From a virus, in the IMG/VR virus record IMGVR_UViG_3300045118_000377, positions 31,491 to 95,490 of that record: DNA of 64,000 nt; one strand, 5' to 3'. A program made the translations under genes and the position numbers. Below the pieces are notes generated by a model. It was not told the origin of the DNA. It saw only the letters and a list, made by a program, of their open reading frames with translations, and made no database searches. Positions 50,761 through 58,934 of this stretch are shown in pieces (the first letter of the stretch is position 1; each line of letters starts with the position of its first letter).

Positions 50761-51228
50761 GTGCCCTCCTTTCTGTATGTATTCGACTGCCCTATTCAAA
50801 AGGCCAACATCATCTCTGAATACGCCCAATCCATAGTTGCAGCTCGAGCACAAAAGACCACGAACCATGCCCGTACTATGATCATGATCCACGTACAATC
50901 TACCACCGCGTTCCTTACTTGTCGGAGGAGACTCGCAGATCGCACAAGAGCCATCTTGCTCCTCTAGGAGTAGATCGTAGTCTTGTGACGTCATGCCGTA
51001 CTTGCTCCGCAAGGAGTATTCTTTGAAGTACTCCCTGATATGGTCTCTTGTCTCTCTCCTGTACTGCCTACGTCGCTCTTTGTTCGTGTTCTTTTTGTGT
51101 TTCTCCCTCGCCACCTGTGGATCACGATCGTATAGACGCTTCGCCCTTTCACGGGCATTCCTTCTGCATCGCTCACACAGCTTGTAGCGATCGTTGGGCT
51201 TTGGCCTTTTGCAGAAAGTGCAGTTCAT
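49369..51228 (-). CDS. HNH endonuclease fused in frame to RecA-like recombinase, 619 aa
   Basis: One frame runs from ATG 51228 (overlapping the upstream stop, ATGA) to 49369. The first 156 residues are a complete endonuclease VII-type HNH protein: CTFC and CERC knuckles, then CAICESPP, YVDHDHSTGMVRGLLC, SSCNYGLG. Its reading frame has no stop and continues through AGAAAGGAGGG, the ribosome-binding site, and the TTG start of a RecA-like protein. Either a fusion is made, or RecA is translated separately from the internal start, or both. The endonuclease end matches the end of the other HNH gene at 63331, so insertion up to the RecA ribosome-binding site is likely. Confidence 0.65.
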   Translation of the reverse strand: MNCTFCKRPKPNDRYKLCERCRRNARERAKRLYDRDPQVAREKHKKNTNKERRRQYRRETRDHIREYFKEYSLRSKYGMTSQDYDLLLEEQDGSCAICESPPTSKERGGRLYVDHDHSTGMVRGLLCSSCNYGLGVFRDDVGLLNRAVEYIQKGGHLSRKAPSRITAKSVDGEEKPASKGRKAKAEARENAKGDWERFPKPDPKQVALAINMRFGNNGPIIRPASEAWSAFDLRRPNGIPSIDLATGGGLPAGGVCQIDGPESTGKNYLLYRYFAEVQRHYGERSCLAMACFENFVDKHFAQMCGVKVAMSQYDIDVTQRARKLRGEDPLTKKEVEEAMRCPGVGEFHIFEGPAENVLDGIVYAVEHNIYQVIGIDSWDMMLTGAEDVASLDETPQVASPAMLQTKWSKKILDALNPVYRCPGCARAPLSKKVTDSNKINYKYECPDCGWKGLEPEVEVNETTVIAIRQSRAKLDLGGGKVYGRKYDSKGAYALQHVNLIRLSLHPGQNIKVKEVKVGKEVNWEITKGKAGTHEGATGSFQLYFDPLEVDTASDLLAQCIRHKVIEKREGARYVVPEIEMDPVHGEEKMINLIESEPDLVKTLKELLNVHAGLAHVRLT

Positions 51229-51539
51229 TTCTTGTCCGGCTCGGACTCCTTCTCGTACGGCTCGGTCCCCTTCTCCGGGTCCAGCGGCACGTTGACGTTG
51301 GGATCGGGCTTGGGCTGTCCGCCCTTGCTGCCTACCTTCTCCTTCTCGACCTTCGCGGGGTCGATCTCGACTCCGTACTTTTCCATGGGTTCCTCCTCTG
51401 ATCTTCGCAGGGGTAGGTACTCCCGGAAGATCCTCTCGTTCGCCTCCCTCAAGACCTTCAGGTACATGAGAGGCTTGATCAGACTTTGGATCAGGGGGAT
51501 ACCCCAACCCTCAGTGCGCTTCGGTCCAGCTTTCTCCAT
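51225..51539 (-). CDS. Hypothetical protein, 104 aa
   Basis: The start lies within the 3' end of the DNA polymerase gene (28-base overlap), and the stop overlaps the HNH start. The product has a helical, positively charged first half (LIQSLIKPLMYLKVLREANERI) and an acidic, Pro/Lys-rich, disordered second half. No known family. Coupling to the polymerase gene suggests a replication accessory role, by position only. Confidence 0.55.
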   Translation of the reverse strand: MEKAGPKRTEGWGIPLIQSLIKPLMYLKVLREANERIFREYLPLRRSEEEPMEKYGVEIDPAKVEKEKVGSKGGQPKPDPNVNVPLDPEKGTEPYEKESEPDKK

Positions 51540-53565
51540 GGCCGATGTCCACTCCTAGTGGGATGCTGAGCTCCCGGAACGGGAAGCCCTTGATGATGTC
51601 TGGAAGCGGCTCGAACGGGTGTTCCATCAGCTCACGGATTCGGGGTATGGCCTCCTCCAGACACTCCGGAGGAACCTCCATCATGATCTCGTCGTGGATC
51701 TGAAGGATCTGCCGGACACCCATGTCACGCAGCTGCTCGGCCTCCATGCTGTCCCACTCGCCGATCCCCTCCAGTCGCAGCTGTGCAAGACGAGCCACGT
51801 CCGCTGCCCCACCCTGGATGCGGGAGTTCACGTCCTGGCGAAGCGCGCGAGCAGCTAACGGCCCCGGGCGCTCAGGAACCCACTTCTTATCTCGAGGATT
51901 CCAGTATCCTTCTTTCCAGTCGTGATCTGCGTCTACCAGCCTCCGCACCCGGCCCAGGTAGGTGTAGACCTCGAGATTGCGCCGGCAGAAGTCGTGCGTG
52001 TCATCGAGGAACGCCCGCACCCGCGGGTATGGAGCGAAGTACTTCTCGATCTTCTCTTCGGCCTCCTCCACGGTGCACCCGAGATCCTCGGCTAACGCGC
52101 GCTTGCCCTTGCTGTAGTTGAGACCGAAGCCGATGGCCTTGGAGTCACGACGGTGCCCCAGCAGCATCCTCACCCATTCCGGCCACTCGGTCTTGGGCAC
52201 CTCCGCCTTCTCGAGCTTGCCGCCTTCTTTCTTGGCCTTGACGATCTCCTCGTAAGGCACGCCGTACATCAGGGAGGCGGTTCCCATGTGGATGTCCCAT
52301 CCACGGCGGATCACGTCTCGCATGTTCTCGTCGCCCGAGAGGTCTGCCATGATCCTCATCTCGAGCTGCATGTAGTCGGCGCAGACGAGCTCGAACCCCT
52401 GGCCGGGCATGAAGGCACCACGCAGGTCGTATGGGTCCTCGTCCGGACGCTTGATGTTCTGGAGGTTGGGGTCGGTAGAGGTGAGACGGCCGGTGACGGC
52501 GACGTGCTGGTTGAGCGTTGGATGGATGCGGCCGCGGTGGTCGGCCCTCTTGATCATGCCTTCGACGTACGTGCCCCTGGTCTTGCCGAGATCGCGATGC
52601 TCCAGAAGCAGCCGGCTGAGCTCGCACCCGTTCTTCTTCCAGACGGTCAGCACATCCTCATTCAGCTGGGGCTTCCGGTTCCCGCTCTCCCCGCCCTTCG
52701 TCCAGGTCACGGGCCCGTACCCCAGGTCGCCGAAGAACAGCTCCTGAAGCTGCTTGGGGCTGGCAAGATTGACGTCCTTGCCTGCGAGCTTGTTGAACTG
52801 TCTCTCGATCTTCTCCATGTCCCTCGTGATGGGACCTTCGAGGTCTCGGAGATAGCCTCGGTCGATCATGACGCCGCGGCGCTCGCAGTTGTAGAGCACC
52901 TTCGTGTACGGCACCTCCACCTTCTTGAACACGTCCCACAGGCTGAAGCGCTCATAGACCGTGGGGGAGCGCTCGAGCTTGTCCTTGAGGTAGCGGTGGA
53001 CCGCCAGGCTCGCCCAGGCATCGCAGGAAGCGTAGTCGATGGCCGCCTGTGGGTTCTCCTTCATGATCCTGATGAGCGTGTCCTGGTAGGTCTCCTTCCT
53101 GGCCTTCTTGAAGACGGACTTGAACTCCTCCATGTTGAGGTGGAGGTAGCGGGCGGCCACATCCTTCAACCCGTGGCGCTTGTTCTCATCGTATAACCAA
53201 TCCATCACCAACGTGCAGTGGATAGGTCCAGCGAGCAGCGGCACGCCGGAGTTGGCGAGGATGTTGTTGTCGTAGTTGGCGTTGGTCATCACCCAGGTGA
53301 TGTTCGGGTCGTCCCCGATCTCTCTGCTGAAGACCTCCAGCATCGTGCTGTCGAGGCAATACCGATCACCCAGCTCTGGGTGCTTCTCGGGATCTGGTCC
53401 TAGGTCCGTGCACAGAGACCAGAAGAGGACCACGTCCCTCGATCGATCCAAGCCCGTGGTCTCGGTATCCAGCGCACAGATCTTCTTGTCCCTGATCTTT
53501 CTGCAGATCTGAACCACCCGTTGCGGACTGTCCACCCACTCAGGGATTGGTAGCTTTCGCCACAT
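51511..53565 (-). CDS. Family A DNA polymerase with 3'-5' exonuclease, 684 aa
   Basis: Exonuclease residues are present: D33-x-E35 (ALDTETTGLD), D99 (NANYDNN), Y178-x3-D182. The polymerase has motif A ADYMQLEMR (D397), motif B HRRDSKAIGFGLNYSKG (K476, F480, Y484) and motif C QIHDE (D625). In motif A the usual Ser of DYSQ is Met. The 5' nuclease domain of E. coli Pol I is absent. It is the replicative polymerase of the phage, coupled to primase, SSB and helicase genes. The length is typical for phage family A enzymes. The stop lies inside the next gene. Confidence 0.9.
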   Translation of the reverse strand: MWRKLPIPEWVDSPQRVVQICRKIRDKKICALDTETTGLDRSRDVVLFWSLCTDLGPDPEKHPELGDRYCLDSTMLEVFSREIGDDPNITWVMTNANYDNNILANSGVPLLAGPIHCTLVMDWLYDENKRHGLKDVAARYLHLNMEEFKSVFKKARKETYQDTLIRIMKENPQAAIDYASCDAWASLAVHRYLKDKLERSPTVYERFSLWDVFKKVEVPYTKVLYNCERRGVMIDRGYLRDLEGPITRDMEKIERQFNKLAGKDVNLASPKQLQELFFGDLGYGPVTWTKGGESGNRKPQLNEDVLTVWKKNGCELSRLLLEHRDLGKTRGTYVEGMIKRADHRGRIHPTLNQHVAVTGRLTSTDPNLQNIKRPDEDPYDLRGAFMPGQGFELVCADYMQLEMRIMADLSGDENMRDVIRRGWDIHMGTASLMYGVPYEEIVKAKKEGGKLEKAEVPKTEWPEWVRMLLGHRRDSKAIGFGLNYSKGKRALAEDLGCTVEEAEEKIEKYFAPYPRVRAFLDDTHDFCRRNLEVYTYLGRVRRLVDADHDWKEGYWNPRDKKWVPERPGPLAARALRQDVNSRIQGGAADVARLAQLRLEGIGEWDSMEAEQLRDMGVRQILQIHDEIMMEVPPECLEEAIPRIRELMEHPFEPLPDIIKGFPFRELSIPLGVDIGHGESWTEAH

Positions 53566-53623
53566 AGGTCATCCTTGGTAGTGGGAGGGAGGGGCCGCAA
53601 CCCCTCCCTCCCGGGTGGTCGTT

Positions 53624-54760
53624 CTAGTACGGGATGTCCCCGTCCTCGGCGTCGTTCCTGGACTCGTCGCGCTCGCGGTCGTAGTCCTGAACGTGACGGC
53701 GGGTCTCGTCGTCGCCGAAGGGGTTCTTCACCCGCAGGTGCTTGGCCTGGTACTTGTGGTCGTCGCCCATGAAGACGCGGTGGAGGATGTCGCGCTGCGG
53801 GATGAGGTCCTTCACGCGCTCATCGATCTTGCCGGGGACGTGCCTACCGATGATCAGCTGCGACTTCGTGCCGTCGCCCTCACGCCGAACCTCGAGATCG
53901 ACGTCCCAGAGGCGCAGGGGGTCGGGGTCGTTGCAGCTGTCGCAGTCGTAGTTGGGGTTGAGGAAGTCGATCGTGTCGCACTTCTTGCACTCGTGCGGCT
54001 GGCTGGTCTTCTCCCTGACCTTCTTCGGGGTCCACAGATCGGGGTCGCCGTCGACGTCGATGACGTCGGCGTCGCAGCCCGCACAGGACCACAGGGGGAT
54101 GATGATCTTCCCGCCGCAGGTGCACTCCTTCTCGAGGTCGTTGGTTTTGGCGGTGAGGGCGGTCATGTGGTTGCCGCCGATGCTCCAGTGCATGAGCTTG
54201 CCGAAGACCTTGTCGTAGCCGGCCTTGCGGATCTTGGGGTCCTCGTCCTCGGCCTCGGAGCAGAGGACGCGGTTCATGATCGGATCGCCCTTCTTGTGGA
54301 ACTTGCTGTCCTGCTGGTAGACGAGCTCCTTGCCGTCCTTGTCCTCGGCCGGGATCAGGTAGAACCAGTCGAGGTGGACCAGGAGGAAGCCGTAGAGCGG
54401 GCGGAAGCTGACGTCCTTGGCACCGTGCTCCCGCTCGTAGCACGCGACGCAGTTGCCCGTGCCCTTGAGCTTGTCGTCCACGACCTTGTAGTGCTTGTTG
54501 CAGAGGAAGGTCTTCTTGCAGCGGTCGGCGTAGTGCTCGATGTACTCGAAGTACGGCGCGCGGCCGCCCTCGAACGTGGGGTAGTTGCCGGGGATCAGCC
54601 GGATGAGGGCGGGCTCTCCCTGCGGCGGCTTGAACCTGGCGTTGAACCGGAACCCGATCATCGGGCGTCCAGAGCTCCGGCTCTTGTTGTCGGCCAGCTT
54701 CTTGTTCATGCGCCGGCCGAAGTTCCTATCGAGGTCAGTTCTTCCCGGATCGTCGGACAT
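53624..54760 (-). CDS. Zinc-rich single-stranded DNA-binding protein, 378 aa
   Basis: The protein has a basic N-terminus (NKKLADNKSRSSGRP), an OB-like core (LIRLIPGNYP, YIEHYADRCKK), and at least five CxxC or similar zinc knuckles (e.g. CTCGG, CAGC, CKKC, CDSC). It ends in an acidic tail closing with D-G-D-I-P-Y. That tip resembles the D-D-D-I-P-F end of bacterial SSB, which recruits partners. Phage T4 gp32 also uses a zinc site and an acidic tail. Its position beside polymerase and primase supports an SSB role. Assignment by features, not by direct family match. Confidence 0.6.
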   Translation of the reverse strand: MSDDPGRTDLDRNFGRRMNKKLADNKSRSSGRPMIGFRFNARFKPPQGEPALIRLIPGNYPTFEGGRAPYFEYIEHYADRCKKTFLCNKHYKVVDDKLKGTGNCVACYEREHGAKDVSFRPLYGFLLVHLDWFYLIPAEDKDGKELVYQQDSKFHKKGDPIMNRVLCSEAEDEDPKIRKAGYDKVFGKLMHWSIGGNHMTALTAKTNDLEKECTCGGKIIIPLWSCAGCDADVIDVDGDPDLWTPKKVREKTSQPHECKKCDTIDFLNPNYDCDSCNDPDPLRLWDVDLEVRREGDGTKSQLIIGRHVPGKIDERVKDLIPQRDILHRVFMGDDHKYQAKHLRVKNPFGDDETRRHVQDYDRERDESRNDAEDGDIPY

Positions 54761-55739
54761 AGCGTTCTCTCCACCTGTTGAAGGTCTCTGGATTCTCGAT
54801 CACGTTTGTGATCTCCTCTTGTGGAAGGTTGTCGGGCTGTGTCCCTTCATCACAGTCTTTCGGGTACCGACAGACCGCCACGGGGTTGGACTTCCTCAGT
54901 CGCTCTCCTGCCTCAAGCACTCCTTTCTGTGCGTCGGGCGTGTTGTCCAAGAACAGGACCAGCTCACACGCCGTTCGCTGAAGCAGCCGTTGCTGGACGG
55001 CTGACAAGTACGTCCCCATCAAGGCCACCGTGTTCCAGGCACCGTTCTGGATCATCCAGAGGCAGGCCTTGAAACCCTCCACGACATAGATGCGCTCGAT
55101 GTCTCCATGGAAGGCCGGAGAGTACACCTGGTGCATGTTCCAGAGGAACTGGCTCTTGTTGAAGTCGTACCCTCGGTAGCGGTCGCTGAACCGCATGAGG
55201 TCCGGCTCCTTGTAGAAGAGGTAGCGCGGTCGATCCCCAACCACGGTCCTGCCTGAGATGCCGTACAGCACTCCCAGGTGGTTGCGGATGGGGAACGTGA
55301 TCCTCTGGTAGTCCTTGTCGAATCCGATGTCGTGCTTGGCGAGCAGCTTCTTCTCGAACCCGGCATCCAGTAGCGACGTCGGGCAGAAGTCGAAGATCCC
55401 CAAGATGCTCTCGTTGAGCGGCATGAGCCCCTTGAACAGCTGACGGGGCATCTCCTTCTTGCGTGGTGTGTCGGTGAGCGAGTCCTTTACCGCGTCCAGT
55501 ATGGCTGCCCGCTTCCTCGGCGGCGCTCCGATCTCCTTCAGGAACGTGAGTAGGTTCCCGCTCGCGCGGCAGGAGTGGCAGATGAAGAGGCCGTTCTCCA
55601 GGCTCATGTAGAAGGCCCCCTCACTGCGCTCTTGATGGAACGGACACGCCCCCTGGATGTTCTTGTGATCAGACGTCTCCTTCCACCATTTGAGGTAGGT
55701 CTCCGCGAGGTCGCTCACGACGCTTCGGATGTCGATCAC
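54735..55739 (-). CDS. DnaG-type primase, 334 aa
   Basis: The GTG start at 55739 overlaps the helicase stop (GTGA). The CHC2 zinc motif is complete (CPFH at 32-35, CHSC at 54-57), followed by a RASG helix. A primase-like linker precedes a Toprim domain with VVEGFKA (Glu221) and LFLDNTPD (Asp265, Asp269). It makes RNA primers at the fork and is expressed directly after the DnaB-type helicase. The 3' end overlaps the SSB gene by 26 bases. No helicase-interaction domain is visible at the C-terminus. Confidence 0.8.
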   Translation of the reverse strand: MIDIRSVVSDLAETYLKWWKETSDHKNIQGACPFHQERSEGAFYMSLENGLFICHSCRASGNLLTFLKEIGAPPRKRAAILDAVKDSLTDTPRKKEMPRQLFKGLMPLNESILGIFDFCPTSLLDAGFEKKLLAKHDIGFDKDYQRITFPIRNHLGVLYGISGRTVVGDRPRYLFYKEPDLMRFSDRYRGYDFNKSQFLWNMHQVYSPAFHGDIERIYVVEGFKACLWMIQNGAWNTVALMGTYLSAVQQRLLQRTACELVLFLDNTPDAQKGVLEAGERLRKSNPVAVCRYPKDCDEGTQPDNLPQEEITNVIENPETFNRWRERYVRRSGKN

Positions 55740-57196
55740 CGCCGTCTCCCACCAGGTCGATCCTGGATGTCGGAGGTGTACTTCTTGTCCTTGATGCGGC
55801 CCATCTCCCGCTCCTCCTCTAGCGCGGCTTGCTCCTCCTCGGCTTTGAACAGTGCCCGAATCTGCTTGGAGCTTTCGAAGATCCGATTGAGGATGATGTA
55901 CTTCGCGAGGTCGACGTCCAGCAGGAAACCCGGCAACTTGATCTCTCTCGCCCCTGCTATGACCACAGCTAGCTGCACGAGGTTGTCCTTCTCGATCTTG
56001 ATGATGCGCGCAGCGAGGTCGCATTCCTGCCCAAAGGCGTCGCTGTAGGCGAGCTCGGCAAGATTGCCACCACGACTCTCCTCGCCCTTGCGGTTGGCCT
56101 GGGTCGTGATGACGACCGGGATCTTGTACTGCTGAGCTGACTTCTTCAGACTGCGCACGACGGTGATCATGTCGCGCACCCAGTCCTTCTCTTCGGTCTG
56201 CATGCGGTAGGCAGCGTCCAGGAACACGATGTCGGGCTCGAACTCTTCGATCTTGGCCCTGAAGGCTGCGATCTCCTGCTCGGTCTTGCCGCCCCAACCG
56301 GTAGTGATGAGAAGCGAGCTGTTCTGTCCGGACTTGGCCAGATCTCTCTCGTTGTCCTCCAACTCGTCCACGAGCTCGAAGAATGCTCGCTCCTGCGGCT
56401 CCGATAGCTGACCATTCCTGAACGCCAGGTAGTCCACCCCCAGCATTCTGGCAACCGCGCGAGTGCGGATCTGAGCCGGTGCCATCTCCTTGCTGAAACA
56501 CAGGCACCGGCAGTGCTGGTGGACGTAGCACTCGACAAGCATGTCCACCAGCAGCCAGGTCTTCATCGACTTCGGACGGCCGTAGATGATGATCAGCTCG
56601 CCCTTTTGCATGCCGCGGGTCTGTTCGTTCAGTGGGTGGTCTTGACGCCCGGTCTTCTTCGTGATCTTGGGACGACCCTTCTCATCGTGCCGTCCCCAGC
56701 CCATGGGATAGGGGATGCCGAGGTAGCCGCCCTCGTTCTTGGCCAGCTCGTACTCGCGCTTGACCTCCTCCATGGTCGAGGCCAGCGCGATGTCATCGGA
56801 GACGGACGCTGTGATCTGCAGACCCTTGATCTCCTTGTGCAGGCGATCGAGAGCGTCTTGCGGGTCCTTGTCGATGAGGTCCGGTAGATCTTCTTGGAGG
56901 CGCGTGAGCTGCCTCCGCATGTAGTCCTCCCTGACCTCGATGCAGAGGCTCTTGAGCGACATGCGCTTGGACGGGGAGGGAAAGTCCCACGAGGGGAACT
57001 TTCTGTTCATGCTGTCCCAGTCAGGAACGGTGTTGCGCGTGTCCCGGCTCTGGTACTTGTTCAGGATGAACTTGAATGCCTCGCGTGCTTCCACGTTGCC
57101 GAAGATGTCGACCGTGATGTTCTCAGAGAGCGGGGTCTTCATGTCCCCCGTCTCCACGATCATCGATATCAGCTGGAGTTCGGGGTTCGCTGGCAT
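55736..57196 (-). CDS. DnaB-type replicative helicase, 486 aa
   Basis: An N-terminal DnaB-like helical domain (residues 1-130) leads to the RecA-fold motor. The P-loop reads G206-R-P-K-S-M-K212-T, with Met in place of the usual Gly before Lys. Walker B is IVFLD (Asp327). An ITTQANRKG segment follows as in the DnaB arginine/glutamine region. The C-terminal tail is acidic and long. It would form the hexameric helicase of the phage replisome; primase and the Sm-like gene are its operon neighbours. Confidence 0.8.
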   Translation of the reverse strand: MPANPELQLISMIVETGDMKTPLSENITVDIFGNVEAREAFKFILNKYQSRDTRNTVPDWDSMNRKFPSWDFPSPSKRMSLKSLCIEVREDYMRRQLTRLQEDLPDLIDKDPQDALDRLHKEIKGLQITASVSDDIALASTMEEVKREYELAKNEGGYLGIPYPMGWGRHDEKGRPKITKKTGRQDHPLNEQTRGMQKGELIIIYGRPKSMKTWLLVDMLVECYVHQHCRCLCFSKEMAPAQIRTRAVARMLGVDYLAFRNGQLSEPQERAFFELVDELEDNERDLAKSGQNSSLLITTGWGGKTEQEIAAFRAKIEEFEPDIVFLDAAYRMQTEEKDWVRDMITVVRSLKKSAQQYKIPVVITTQANRKGEESRGGNLAELAYSDAFGQECDLAARIIKIEKDNLVQLAVVIAGAREIKLPGFLLDVDLAKYIILNRIFESSKQIRALFKAEEEQAALEEEREMGRIKDKKYTSDIQDRPGGRRR

Positions 57197-57556
57197 CTAT
57201 GCCTCCCGGATGTGGACAATGTGCCCCTTGTTGTAGAGGAACTCCTTCGGTATGTTGCGGTTGCCGTGGCTATCCTCTACCAGCACCTCGACCCCGATGT
57301 GGTAGCGGTCGGCCCAAAGCAACTTCCCGGACAGGCCACCTCTTGACTGCTGGGGATCGGTGCTGAAGATGATCTCCTTGCCGAGGAGCTTCACGATCTT
57401 CGAGTGCCAGTTGTCCTGTGCGAACAGCACGTCCTTGAGACTGGCCACGGTCGACCTCAGCTCCTTCACGGTCTGCTGAAGGGTTTTGAAGTCCGTCCAC
57501 AGCTGCGTCAAAGACGACGGTTGCGTGGGTTTGGTGTCCTTCCCCATGAGTCCCAC
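57197..57556 (-). CDS. Sm/Hfq-like protein with N-terminal coiled coil, 119 aa
   Basis: The GTG start directly follows the upstream stop; ATG 57547 is an alternative. A short helical coiled coil (residues 16-50) is followed by a small beta-barrel pattern: LLGKEIIF, GKLLWADRYHIGVEVLVED, KEFLYNKGHIVHIRE. This strand order and the final I-V-H-I resemble Sm2 of Hfq/LSm proteins. It may bind RNA or act as a small adaptor in the replisome. Evidence is structural pattern only. Confidence 0.45.
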   Translation of the reverse strand: MGLMGKDTKPTQPSSLTQLWTDFKTLQQTVKELRSTVASLKDVLFAQDNWHSKIVKLLGKEIIFSTDPQQSRGGLSGKLLWADRYHIGVEVLVEDSHGNRNIPKEFLYNKGHIVHIREA

Positions 57557-58669
57557 TTACGCGGCCTGCGCGAGATAGGTCCCGGCGTACTCCTCGAGGG
57601 CAGCCCGGCGCTCCATGTCCCGCACGTTCTGGGCGGCGCGCGTGATGGCCTGCCACACGCCGTAGCGGGTGGGGATCGGCTCGGCCTTGAACGCCTCCTT
57701 GACCTCCTCCTGGAAGGTCTTCGTGGCCTCCATCTTGGTGAGGAACTTCACGATCTCGTCGTTGACAGCCTCCTCGCCGCCGAGCGTCTGCTCCTGGAGG
57801 ACGGTCATGCGCTTGCGGTTGTTCTCGTACTGGGAGGGGAGGGAACGGAAGGTGTCGTCGAGCAGGCTGTCGATCCCCATCTCGTCGATGGAGCGGTGGA
57901 CGCGGTAGAGCATCCGGCCGCCCTTGACCGTCACGATCGCGCCGTTGAGGCAGACCAGACGGAAGGTGAAGCCGTCGATGATCAGGGCCGTGTAGCCGAC
58001 CTCCGAGTTCCGCATGTGGAAGCCCTGGTAGACCCAGTCGCCATCGGGCAGCTTGCCCTCACGCTCGGCCAGGTCGTAGATGGCCTTGGTCTCGGGGCGC
58101 TTGCGATCGAGCGGACCCATGTTGATGGGCTCGCCGACGACCGTGAAGTGACTGGCGCGGTCGTTGTAGAAGTCGGTCCCGAGGTGGTTGCGCATGAAGC
58201 CGAGCTCGTCCACCTGGTTGCGGAAGCGCTTCGCCAGGCGGTCGAACACGCGGACGTTGTCGATGGGGGAGTAGGTCGGGGAGAGGAAGCCGCGAAGGTA
58301 GCCATCAGCTCCCTTCACACCGGGGTCACCGGGCTTGAAGCGCCGGGCGCGGATGAGACGGGCCTCCTTCGTGCGGGAGAACCGCCTCTGCAGCTCCTCC
58401 TGCATCTCGGCCGGCTGGACGATCTTGGGGTCGAACCACTTGTCCCACTTCACGCCCAGCATGCTGCCGAGCTGGCCGCGGGACCAGTCGGTCATGTTGA
58501 GCACGCCGACGTTGGGCACCTCGATGTTGAGACCCGGCATGATGCGAAGCTTGTCCAGCTCCACCACCTGGTCCCTGAAGTTCAGGTCGTGCAGCTTGTG
58601 GACCTCGTCGCACACGCTGTCAAACTTGATCACCTTCTTCCGATCCATCAGCAAGCCCATGGGGTTCAC
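57557..58669 (-). CDS. DUF932-like phage protein, 370 aa
   Basis: A GTG start after AAAGGAGCACCAC. The protein carries the DUF932 pattern: an YLRGFLSPTYSPIDNVRVFDRL segment in parts, a beta-rich middle with SEVGYTAL, and an IIDGFTFRLVCLNG block. DUF932 proteins occur in phages and plasmids, usually near replication or recombination genes; their activity is unknown. The C-terminal 100 residues are helical. It overlaps the upstream gene by 50 bases. Confidence 0.65.
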   Translation of the reverse strand: MNPMGLLMDRKKVIKFDSVCDEVHKLHDLNFRDQVVELDKLRIMPGLNIEVPNVGVLNMTDWSRGQLGSMLGVKWDKWFDPKIVQPAEMQEELQRRFSRTKEARLIRARRFKPGDPGVKGADGYLRGFLSPTYSPIDNVRVFDRLAKRFRNQVDELGFMRNHLGTDFYNDRASHFTVVGEPINMGPLDRKRPETKAIYDLAEREGKLPDGDWVYQGFHMRNSEVGYTALIIDGFTFRLVCLNGAIVTVKGGRMLYRVHRSIDEMGIDSLLDDTFRSLPSQYENNRKRMTVLQEQTLGGEEAVNDEIVKFLTKMEATKTFQEEVKEAFKAEPIPTRYGVWQAITRAAQNVRDMERRAALEEYAGTYLAQAA

Positions 58670-58934
58670 GTGGTGCTCCTTTCTCTTCTGCCGTGGGTGA
58701 GTCGGGAAACAGGATGGCGAGCGCGTCGGACTCCAACGACTCGATCAGCCTGTCCATAAGATCTCGGGTCAGCCGACTCTCGAACCCGAGCTCTGGCGCG
58801 ATGGTCCCGTAGGGACGCCCGGTCTTCCGGTTGACGTACCCGAACCGGGCGGTACGGACTCCCTTCACCTTGTCGATCACCAGCTCGATGAGGACAAGGC
58901 TGTCGAAGATCGGTTTTCCGATAGCGGTCTGCAT
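58620..58934 (-). CDS. Hypothetical protein, 104 aa
   Basis: ATG 58934 overlaps the upstream stop (TGATG) with GGAG upstream; GTG 58937 is an alternative. An alpha/beta protein with a VIDKVKGVRTARFGYVN strand pair, a helical second half and an acidic tail. No family recognised. It is part of the overlapping replication operon. Confidence 0.5.
   Translation of the reverse strand: MQTAIGKPIFDSLVLIELVIDKVKGVRTARFGYVNRKTGRPYGTIAPELGFESRLTRDLMDRLIESLESDALAILFPDSPTAEEKGAPREPHGLADGSEEGDQV

Noticed and set aside
49384-50967. 527-codon plus-strand open frame
   Set aside because: Opposite to the RecA-like gene, whose P-loop, Walker B and zinc ribbon are clear. The plus-frame protein is Leu/Val/Asp-rich shadow sequence.
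53615-54781. 388-codon plus-strand open frame with repeated Val/Leu runs
   Set aside because: Antisense to the SSB-like gene; the hydrophobic runs are a by-product of Lys/Asp/Glu-rich coding on the other strand, not membrane segments.
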